Shown here piece after piece: positions 57,115 to 64,000 of a stretch of DNA of 64,000 nt. This DNA is from Escherichia sp. E1V33. GTDB lineage: Bacteria; Pseudomonadota; Gammaproteobacteria; Enterobacterales; Enterobacteriaceae. A program made the translations under genes and the position numbers. Numbering within the stretch: the first letter of the stretch is position 1; each line of letters opens with the position of its first letter. The notes beneath the pieces are model-generated. The model was not told the origin of the DNA. It ran no database searches and saw only the letters and a program-made list of their open reading frames with translations. The stretch covers positions 1-64,000 of the forward strand of contig NZ_RHJI01000013.1 of the NCBI RefSeq assembly GCF_004211955.1, in the 5' to 3' direction.

Positions 57115-58569
57115 ATGTATATCGGGATAGATCTTGGCACATCGGGCGTGAAAGTCATTCTGCTCAACGAACAGGGTGAGGTAATCGCTTCACAAACAGA
57201 AAAACTAATCGTTTCACGCCCGCATCCACTCTGGTCAGAACAAGACCCGGAACAGTGGTGGCAGGCGACTGATCGCGCGGTGAGAGCGCTTGCGCAACAA
57301 TATTCTTTGCAAGATGTTAAGGCATTAGGTATTGCCGGGCAGATGCACGGAGCAACGTTGCTTGATGCTCAACAGCAGGTATTACGTCCAGCCATTTTGT
57401 GGAATGACGGACGCTGTGCGCAAGAGTGCGCTTTGCTTGAAGCACGAGTCCCGGATTCGCGCGCTATAACCGGCAATCTGATGATGCCTGGTTTTACTGC
57501 GCCTAAGCTGCTGTGGGTGCAGCACCATGAGCCAGAGATATTCCGTCAGGTAGACAAAGTTTTATTGCCAAAAGATTATTTGCGTCTGCGTATGACCGGA
57601 GAGTTTGCCAGTGATATGTCTGATGCGGCAGGCACCATGTGGCTGGATGTCGCGAAGCGTGACTGGAGTGATGTCATGCTGGAAGCTTGCCAGCTATCTC
57701 GTGACCAGATGCCCGCATTATACGAAGGCAGTGAAGTTACCGGAACTTTACTACCCGAGGTGGCAAAAGCATGGGGAATGGCGACAGTGCCCGTTGTCGC
57801 GGGCGGCGGCGATAATGCGGCTGGCGCGGTTGGTGTGGGTATGGTTGATGCCAACCAGGCGATGCTGTCGCTGGGGACTTCTGGTGTTTATTTTGCGGTG
57901 AGCGAAGGGTTCTTAAGTAAGCCAGAAAGCGCCGTACACAGCTTTTGCCATGCATTACCACAGCGTTGGCATTTAATGTCGGTGATGCTGAGTGCGGCAT
58001 CGTGTCTGGATTGGGCCGCTAAATTAACTGGCCTGAGCAATGTCCCAGCCTTAATTGCAGCTGCGCAACAGGCAGATGAAAGTGCCGAGCCAATCTGGTT
58101 TTTGCCTTATCTTTCCGGCGAGCGTACCCCGCACAATAATCCACAGGCGAAGGGTGTTTTCTTTGGCCTGACCCATCAGCACGGTCCTAATGAACTGGCG
58201 CGAGCAGTGCTGGAAGGCGTGGGTTATGCGTTGGCTGATGGCATGGATGTAGTGCACGCCTGCGGGATTAAACCGCAAAGTATTACGCTGATTGGTGGCG
58301 GAGCTCGTAGTGAGTATTGGCGTCAGATGCTAGCGGATATCAGCGGTCAGCAGTTGGATTACCGCACGGGGGGGGATGTCGGGCCAGCACTGGGCGCCGC
58401 AAGGTTGGCGCAGATTGCGGTGAATCCAGATAAATCGCTCAGTGAATTGTTGCCGCAACTGCCGTTAGAGCAGTCGCATATGCCGAACGCGCAGCATCAT
58501 GCCGCTTATCAGCCACGACGCGAAACATTCCGTCGTCTCTATCAGCAACTTCTGCCGTTAATGGCGTAA
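57115..58569 (+). CDS. xylB: Xylulokinase
   Basis: XylB phosphorylates D-xylulose to xylulose 5-phosphate for the pentose phosphate pathway. It is a FGGY-family kinase with phosphate loop GIDLGTSGVK (residues 4-13) and catalytic D233 in AGGGDNAAGAVG. A second ATP-binding motif GGGARSEYWRQMLAD lies near residue 400. It has 484 residues. It is the second gene of xylAB. Confidence 0.97.
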   Translation: MYIGIDLGTSGVKVILLNEQGEVIASQTEKLIVSRPHPLWSEQDPEQWWQATDRAVRALAQQYSLQDVKALGIAGQMHGATLLDAQQQVLRPAILWNDGRCAQECALLEARVPDSRAITGNLMMPGFTAPKLLWVQHHEPEIFRQVDKVLLPKDYLRLRMTGEFASDMSDAAGTMWLDVAKRDWSDVMLEACQLSRDQMPALYEGSEVTGTLLPEVAKAWGMATVPVVAGGGDNAAGAVGVGMVDANQAMLSLGTSGVYFAVSEGFLSKPESAVHSFCHALPQRWHLMSVMLSAASCLDWAAKLTGLSNVPALIAAAQQADESAEPIWFLPYLSGERTPHNNPQAKGVFFGLTHQHGPNELARAVLEGVGYALADGMDVVHACGIKPQSITLIGGGARSEYWRQMLADISGQQLDYRTGGDVGPALGAARLAQIAVNPDKSLSELLPQLPLEQSHMPNAQHHAAYQPRRETFRRLYQQLLPLMA

Positions 58570-58571
58570 AC

Positions 58572-58600
58572 TTATCCCCTGCTGGCCGGGCAGGGGATAA
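58572..58600 (+). terminator. Hairpin after xylB
   Basis: TTATCCCCTGC-TGGCCGG-GCAGGGGATAA immediately follows the xylB stop. It lacks a T run, so it may be an RNA-end stabiliser or a weak terminator. Confidence 0.6.
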
Positions 58601-58735
58601 TTCCCGTCTATATAAATAATCAACTCATTAATATTTAATATGAATTTATTCTGAAAATCATTTGTTAATGGTGTTTTTCAGTTTTGTCTTTCGTTGGTTA
58701 CTCGTAATGTATCGCTGGTAGATACGGAGATCATT

Positions 58736-59077
58736 ATGAAAACCTCAAAGACTGTGGCAAAACTATTATTTGTTGTCGGGGCGCTGGTTTATCTGGTTGG
58801 GCTATGGAACTCATGCCCATTGTTAAGCGGCAAAGGCTATTTTCTCGGCGTGTTAATGACGGGAACGTTTGGCAATTATGCTTATCTTCGTGCTGAAAAG
58901 CTCGGGCAACTGGATGACATGTTTATTCGCATCTGCCAGTTAGTTGCGTTATTCACTATCGGTCTGTTGTTTATCGGTGTTTTAAATGCACCCGTTAGCG
59001 CCTATGAAATGGTGATTTATCCCATTGCCTTTTTTGCTTGCTTGTTTGGTCAGATGCGGTTATTGCGTTCAGCATGA
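58736..59077 (+). CDS. yiaB: YiaAB-domain inner membrane protein YiaB
   Basis: YiaB is a 113-residue membrane protein with about four hydrophobic segments, made of two YiaA/B repeats (VGALVYLVGLWNS, LVALFTIGLLFIGVLN). The function is unknown. The start ATG 58736 follows GGAGATC. yiaA follows after 41 nt and is a paralogue, so the pair arose by duplication. Confidence 0.9.
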   Translation: MKTSKTVAKLLFVVGALVYLVGLWNSCPLLSGKGYFLGVLMTGTFGNYAYLRAEKLGQLDDMFIRICQLVALFTIGLLFIGVLNAPVSAYEMVIYPIAFFACLFGQMRLLRSA

Positions 59078-59118
59078 GCTATGTAGCTCTTACAATGTAA
59101 TATGAAAGGAACTCTGTG

Positions 59119-59556
59119 ATGGAAAACAAAATATCAACCTATTCTCCGGCATTTAGCATTGTGTCATGGATAGCTCTCGTTGGTGGTATCGTTACCTATC
59201 TGTTAGGACTATGGAATGCAGAGATGCAGTTAAATGAAAAAGGATATTATTTTGCCGTACTGGTATTAGGACTGTTTTCTGCGGCGTCTTATCAAAAGAC
59301 CGTTCGGGACAAGTATGAAGGCATACCGACCACCTCCATTTATTATATGACCTGCCTGGCTGTCTTTATTATCTCTGTTGCGTTACTGATGGTAGGTCTG
59401 TGGAATGCGACGTTATTACTCAGCGAAAAAGGTTTTTATGGACTGGCTTTCTTCTTAAGCTTGTTTGGTGCAGTAGCGGTGCAGAAGAATATTCGTGATG
59501 CTGGAATAAACTCACCAAAAGAAACACAAGTTACTCAGGAAGAATATAGCGAATAA
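59119..59556 (+). CDS. yiaA: YiaAB-domain inner membrane protein YiaA
   Basis: YiaA is a 145-residue membrane protein with two YiaAB repeats ([21 protein letters not shown], then [20 protein letters not shown]), each a helix pair around a GLWNA core. The function is unknown. ATG 59119 follows AAAGGAACTC; GTG 59116 is an alternative start. It is cotranscribed with yiaB by context. Confidence 0.9.
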   Translation: MENKISTYSPAFSIVSWIALVGGIVTYLLGLWNAEMQLNEKGYYFAVLVLGLFSAASYQKTVRDKYEGIPTTSIYYMTCLAVFIISVALLMVGLWNATLLLSEKGFYGLAFFLSLFGAVAVQKNIRDAGINSPKETQVTQEEYSE

Positions 59557-59563
59557 TCTGCGT

Positions 59564-59595
59564 AAGCCCGGCCAGTCCAATGTGTCCGGGCTTTT
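59564..59595. terminator. Terminator between yiaA and wecH
   Basis: AAGCCCGG-CCAGTCCAATGTGT-CCGGGCTTTTGC lies 8 nt after yiaA, between convergent genes. Confidence 0.82.
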
Positions 59596-59597
59596 GC

Positions 59598-60593
59598 TCA
59601 ACTCACGAATCTGTTTCTGTCGATTCGTTGCACCAGCACAGAAAGTAATAAGCTTGTGGCCAGCGTGGCGCAAAAGATCCAAATAATATCCAGTATTGGC
59701 CAGTTTTTAAGCTCAACCCCCCGGGTGCGCAGCGCATGGATAATCAATGCGTGGAACCCGTATATACCTAAAGAATGGCGTGATATCAGCCCAAGCCCGG
59801 GAACAGTGCGTGTATCCAGCGTGTTTTTTACCAGCGTCAGTAACGCGATTGCGCAGATAAAAACCATCGGTCCGCAATAGAGATACCAGGTATCGGCAAA
59901 ATTTCCGCGCCACTGTAATTCATATAATGTCCCGCGAGAGATAATAAATACTCCCGCAACAAACAGTGCGGCGCTCATCCACGACAGCGGTTTATGTTGC
60001 GTATCCATCATGCCAATGGCGCGGCCCAACATGCCATACAGGATGTAGTAAAAAGTATCGCCATTGATATATAAGTTAATCGGTAGCCATTCGAAGCCGT
60101 CGATCTTCTGTGGCACTGTGTTTGGGTTAGCGATGATGCCAATCACCACCATGAGTACCAGCAACATTTTACCGCTAACGTTTTTCACCTGAACCAGCGG
60201 CGAAACCAGATAAATCACCGCAATCGCGAAGAAAAACCATAAGTGATAAAACACAGGTTTTTGTAGCAGGTTTTTCAGCGCTAACTCCACATTGATGGAG
60301 GTAAACAGTGCAATGTAGAGCAGCGCGATTGCGCTATAAAACAGCAGGCATAAGCCGATACGCAAGAAATGGCGCGGCTGGGCGCTACGTTCGCCAAAAA
60401 AGAGATAGCCGGAAATCATGAAAAATAGCGGCACGCTGACTCGGGAGGCCGAATTTAGAACATTCGCGATATCCCAGGTTACGGGGCTAACGCTATGGGC
60501 GTTGGTTACATACCAGGTGGTGGTATGAATCATCACCACCATTAAACAGGCTATCCCTCGCAGGTTATCAATCCAATAAATTTTGGGCTGCAT
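59598..60593 (-). CDS. wecH: O-acetyltransferase WecH (YiaH)
   Basis: WecH is an acyltransferase-3 family inner membrane protein with about ten helices, which O-acetylates GlcNAc residues of enterobacterial common antigen. The N-terminal block [20 protein letters not shown] contains the family motif with the conserved His. The length of 331 residues matches E. coli YiaH. It is convergent with yiaA and divergent from ysaB. Confidence 0.93.
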   Translation of the reverse strand: MQPKIYWIDNLRGIACLMVVMIHTTTWYVTNAHSVSPVTWDIANVLNSASRVSVPLFFMISGYLFFGERSAQPRHFLRIGLCLLFYSAIALLYIALFTSINVELALKNLLQKPVFYHLWFFFAIAVIYLVSPLVQVKNVSGKMLLVLMVVIGIIANPNTVPQKIDGFEWLPINLYINGDTFYYILYGMLGRAIGMMDTQHKPLSWMSAALFVAGVFIISRGTLYELQWRGNFADTWYLYCGPMVFICAIALLTLVKNTLDTRTVPGLGLISRHSLGIYGFHALIIHALRTRGVELKNWPILDIIWIFCATLATSLLLSVLVQRIDRNRFVS

Positions 60594-60766
60594 CTGTGTC
60601 TCTGTAACTGGTTAAAAAAGGTCTGACCGATAAATCATCCGGCTGGTGCACTGGAATAATCCGAGTTTTATCTCTACAGCTTATAGAGGCTTGAGGAAAT
60701 TCGTTAGATTCAGCCACTATACCGATATTAATAATAAGACTCACCTGCAAATAAGACGGTAATTTA

Positions 60767-61066
60767 ATGATGATGAACAATTTCTTTCCAGCAATGGCGC
60801 TTATTGTGTTAGTGGGATGCTCGACACCGCCACCCGAACAAAAAGCACAGCGGGTAAAGGTTGATCCGCTGCGTTCATTGAATATGGAAGCGTTGTGCAA
60901 GGATCAGGCGGCAAAACGTTATAACACCGGCGAGCAAAAAATCGACGTCACTGCATTTGAACAGTTCCAGGGGAGCTACGAAATGCGCGGTTATACCTTC
61001 CGGAAAGAGCAGTTTGTCTGTTCTTTTGACGCAGATGGCCATTTTTTGCATCTTTCCATGCGTTAA
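60767..61066 (+). CDS. ysaB: Small lipoprotein YsaB
   Basis: YsaB has 99 residues. A short hydrophobic N-terminus ends in a lipobox (LVGC, lipidated Cys 18). The remainder is a soluble domain with two further Cys (in ALCKDQ and QFVCSF) that could form a disulfide. The function is unknown. It precedes glyQ by 95 nt, as in E. coli. Confidence 0.88.
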   Translation: MMMNNFFPAMALIVLVGCSTPPPEQKAQRVKVDPLRSLNMEALCKDQAAKRYNTGEQKIDVTAFEQFQGSYEMRGYTFRKEQFVCSFDADGHFLHLSMR

Positions 61067-61161
61067 GGCCTGCCTTTTTCCCGTTTCGTACTGTATATCT
61101 TCCATCCAGCGGGTATACTGATCCCTTCCTTTAAATCCACACGTATCCAGCACGAAATAAT

Positions 61162-62073
61162 ATGCAAAAGTTTGATACCAGGACCTTCCAGGGCTTGATC
61201 CTGACCTTACAGGATTACTGGGCTCGCCAGGGCTGCACCATTGTTCAACCATTGGACATGGAAGTCGGCGCGGGAACCTCTCACCCAATGACCTGTCTGC
61301 GCGCGCTGGGGCCAGAACCGATGGCGGCTGCTTATGTCCAGCCTTCTCGTCGCCCGACCGATGGTCGCTACGGCGAAAACCCCAACCGTTTACAGCACTA
61401 CTATCAGTTCCAGGTGGTCATCAAGCCATCGCCGGATAATATTCAGGAGCTGTACCTCGGTTCCCTGAAAGAGCTGGGCATGGACCCGACCATCCACGAC
61501 ATCCGCTTTGTGGAAGATAACTGGGAAAACCCGACGCTGGGTGCCTGGGGGCTGGGCTGGGAAGTGTGGCTGAACGGCATGGAAGTGACGCAGTTCACTT
61601 ACTTCCAGCAGGTTGGTGGTCTGGAGTGTAAACCGGTTACCGGCGAGATCACTTACGGTCTGGAACGTCTGGCCATGTACATTCAGGGCGTAGACAGCGT
61701 TTACGACCTGGTCTGGAGCGACGGCCCGCTGGGTAAAACCACCTACGGCGACGTGTTCCATCAGAACGAAGTGGAGCAGTCCACTTACAACTTCGAATAC
61801 GCGGATGTGGACTTCCTGTTCACCTGCTTCGAGCAGTACGAGAAAGAAGCCCAGCAGTTGCTGGCGCTGGAAAATCCGCTGCCGCTGCCAGCCTACGAAC
61901 GTATTCTGAAAGCCGCCCACAGCTTCAACCTGCTGGATGCGCGTAAAGCCATCTCCGTCACCGAGCGTCAACGCTACATTCTGCGTATTCGCACCCTGAC
62001 CAAAGCAGTGGCAGAAGCATATTACGCTTCCCGTGAAGCCCTCGGCTTCCCGATGTGCAACAAAGATAAGTAA
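61162..62073 (+). CDS. glyQ: Glycyl-tRNA synthetase alpha subunit
   Basis: GlyQ is the catalytic-core alpha chain of the alpha2-beta2 glycyl-tRNA synthetase. It is a class II fold of 303 residues. Typical segments are [20 protein letters not shown] and [20 protein letters not shown] (motif 2 region). glyS follows after 9 nt in the same operon. Confidence 0.98.
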
Positions 62074-62082
62074 GAGGCGGCC

Positions 62083-64000
62083 ATGTCTGAGAAAACTTTT
62101 CTGGTGGAAATTGGCACTGAAGAGCTGCCACCAAAAGCACTGCGCAGCCTGGCAGAGTCCTTTGCTGCGAACTTTACTGCGGAGCTGGATAACGCTGGCC
62201 TCGCACACGGCACCGTTCAATGGTTTGCGGCTCCGCGTCGTCTGGCGCTAAAAGTGGCTAACCTGGCGGAAGCACAGCCAGATCGCGAAATCGAAAAACG
62301 CGGCCCGGCGATTGCCCAGGCGTTCGACGCTGAAGGCAAACCGAGCAAAGCGGCAGAAGGCTGGGCGCGTGGCTGCGGTATTACCGTTGACCAGGCTGAG
62401 CGTCTGACTACCGATAAAGGTGAATGGCTGCTGTATCGCGCCCACGTGAAGGGCGAAAGTACCGAAGCACTGCTGCCGAATATGGTTGCGACTTCGCTGG
62501 CGAAACTGCCTATCCCGAAACTGATGCGCTGGGGCGCGTCTGACGTCCACTTCGTGCGTCCGGTTCACACCGTGACTCTGCTGCTGGGCGATAAAGTCAT
62601 TCCGGCAACCATTCTGGGTATTCAGTCCGATCGCGTGATTCGTGGCCACCGCTTTATGGGCGAACCGGAGTTCACCATCGACAACGCCGATCAGTATCCG
62701 GAAATTCTGCGTGAGCGCGGTAAAGTCATCGCCGATTACGAAGAACGTAAAGCGAAGATTAAAGCTGATGCCGAAGAAGCTGCGCGTAAGATTGGCGGTA
62801 ACGCTGACTTAAGCGAAAACCTGCTGGAAGAAGTGGCTTCTCTGGTTGAATGGCCGGTTGTGCTGACTGCGAAATTCGAAGAGAAATTCCTCGCAGTGCC
62901 ATCTGAAGCCTTGGTTTACACCATGAAAGGTGACCAGAAGTACTTCCCGGTGTACGCGAACGACGGCAAACTGCTGCCGAACTTTATCTTCGTTGCCAAC
63001 ATCGAATCGAAAGATCCGCAGCAAATTATCTCCGGTAACGAAAAGGTTGTTCGTCCACGTCTGGCGGATGCTGAGTTCTTCTTCAACACCGACCGTAAAA
63101 AACGTCTGGAAGATAACCTGCCGCGCCTGCAAACCGTGCTGTTCCAGCAACAGCTTGGCACACTGCGTGACAAAACTGACCGCATCCAGGCACTGGCTGG
63201 CTGGATTGCTGAACAGATTGGCGCTGACGTTAACCACGCAACCCGCGCGGGCCTGCTGTCTAAGTGTGACCTGATGACCAACATGGTCTTCGAGTTCACC
63301 GACACTCAGGGCGTGATGGGTATGCACTACGCACGTCACGATGGCGAAGCGGAAGACGTAGCAGTCGCGCTGAACGAGCAGTATCAGCCGCGCTTTGCTG
63401 GTGATGACCTGCCGTCTAACCCGGTGGCTTGTGCGCTGGCGATTGCAGACAAGATGGACACCCTGGCGGGTATCTTCGGTATTGGTCAGCATCCGAAAGG
63501 CGACAAAGATCCGTTTGCGCTGCGTCGTGCCGCACTTGGCGTGCTGCGTATTATCGTTGAGAAGAACCTCAACCTCGATCTGCAAACGCTGACCGAAGAA
63601 GCGGTGCGTCTGTATGGCGATAAGCTGACTAATGCCAACGTAGTTGATGATGTTATCGACTTTATGCTCGGCCGTTTCCGCGCCTGGTATCAGGACGAAG
63701 GTTACACCGTCGACACCATCCAGGCAGTACTGGCGCGTCGTCCGACTCGTCCGGCTGATTTCGATGCCCGTATGAAGGCGGTATCGCATTTCCGTACTCT
63801 GGAAGCGGCAGCTGCATTGGCGGCGGCGAACAAGCGTGTCTCCAACATTCTGGCGAAATCTAACGAAGTCTTGAGCGATCGCGTTAACGCCTCCACCCTG
63901 AAAGAGCCAGAAGAAATTAAACTGGCGATGCAGGTGGTTGTACTGCGCGACAAGCTGGAGCCGTACTTTGCTGAAGGTCGTTACCAGGATGCGCTGGTCG
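62083..64000 (+). CDS. glyS: Glycyl-tRNA synthetase beta subunit (partial, runs off the window)
   Basis: GlyS is the beta chain, responsible for tRNA recognition. It begins [20 protein letters not shown] at 62083 after AAGAGGCGG. The frame is open to the window end with about 639 of the expected 689 codons, so about 50 C-terminal residues are missing only because the window stops. An HD-type domain region (residues about 300-450) and the start of the C-terminal anticodon-binding/DALR-like domain are present. Confidence 0.97.
   Translation, partial: MSEKTFLVEIGTEELPPKALRSLAESFAANFTAELDNAGLAHGTVQWFAAPRRLALKVANLAEAQPDREIEKRGPAIAQAFDAEGKPSKAAEGWARGCGITVDQAERLTTDKGEWLLYRAHVKGESTEALLPNMVATSLAKLPIPKLMRWGASDVHFVRPVHTVTLLLGDKVIPATILGIQSDRVIRGHRFMGEPEFTIDNADQYPEILRERGKVIADYEERKAKIKADAEEAARKIGGNADLSENLLEEVASLVEWPVVLTAKFEEKFLAVPSEALVYTMKGDQKYFPVYANDGKLLPNFIFVANIESKDPQQIISGNEKVVRPRLADAEFFFNTDRKKRLEDNLPRLQTVLFQQQLGTLRDKTDRIQALAGWIAEQIGADVNHATRAGLLSKCDLMTNMVFEFTDTQGVMGMHYARHDGEAEDVAVALNEQYQPRFAGDDLPSNPVACALAIADKMDTLAGIFGIGQHPKGDKDPFALRRAALGVLRIIVEKNLNLDLQTLTEEAVRLYGDKLTNANVVDDVIDFMLGRFRAWYQDEGYTVDTIQAVLARRPTRPADFDARMKAVSHFRTLEAAAALAAANKRVSNILAKSNEVLSDRVNASTLKEPEEIKLAMQVVVLRDKLEPYFAEGRYQDALV

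Noticed and set aside
62809-63789. 326-codon minus-strand frame opposite glyS
   Set aside because: It is an antisense shadow of a codon-biased housekeeping gene, with no recognisable domain.

Overview
The window is chromosomal DNA of an enteric bacterium of the genus Escherichia. Nearly every gene can be matched to a known E. coli gene of the same length. It also carries Spot 42, CsrC, REP/BIME repeats and one full-length ERIC element. Several proteins (YihF, YihX, MalS) differ from the K-12 versions I remember by more than ordinary strain variation. A non-coli Escherichia is therefore likely; E. fergusonii would fit, since a complete xylose operon argues against a typical E. albertii. The species is an inference from memory, not a computed result.

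Layout. 1-23100 follows the K-12 gene order downstream of rrnA: 5S rRNA, mobBA, yihD, srkA-dsbA, yihF, yihG, polA, spf, engB, csrC, yihI, hemN, yshB, glnALG, bipA and yihLMN. The sulfoquinovose (yihO-W) locus expected between yihN and yihX is gone. Only a truncated sugar kinase joined to the tail of a DeoR-type regulator remains. 23313-34253 holds yihX-yihY-dtd-fabY, a duplicated ribbon-helix-helix antitoxin region (yiiE, yiiF) with a complete PIN-domain toxin, and the selenoprotein formate dehydrogenase O operon fdoGHI-fdhE with divergent fdhD. 34459-38829 is an accessory insert relative to K-12, between fdhD and yiiG: an ERIC element, a divergent Hsp90-family ATPase and a 768-residue partner with helical repeats, the latter two separated by one base. 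After yiiG comes a second accessory block: a GH127 beta-L-arabinofuranosidase, a GPH-type sugar symporter and a divergent AraC-family regulator.

Immediately after the stop codon of that regulator lies the last 46 codons of yiaJ/plaR. From there the order is ysaA, avtA, malS, bax, xylR, xylHGF, xylAB, yiaBA, wecH, ysaB and glyQS. These are the genes of about 80 min on the K-12 map, here joined to the genes of about 88 min. The arrangement is what an inversion spanning oriC would produce relative to K-12, with one edge in or next to plaR.

Functional themes are molybdenum cofactor and formate respiration (mobAB, fdo, fdhDE), nitrogen control (glnALG with NtrC sites and a sigma-54 promoter), envelope redox folding (srkA-dsbA), and pentose and plant-cell-wall sugar use (xyl and the GH127 block). 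The best candidates for something undescribed are the Hsp90-like/TPR-like gene pair and the GH127 arabinoside unit at the rearrangement junction.
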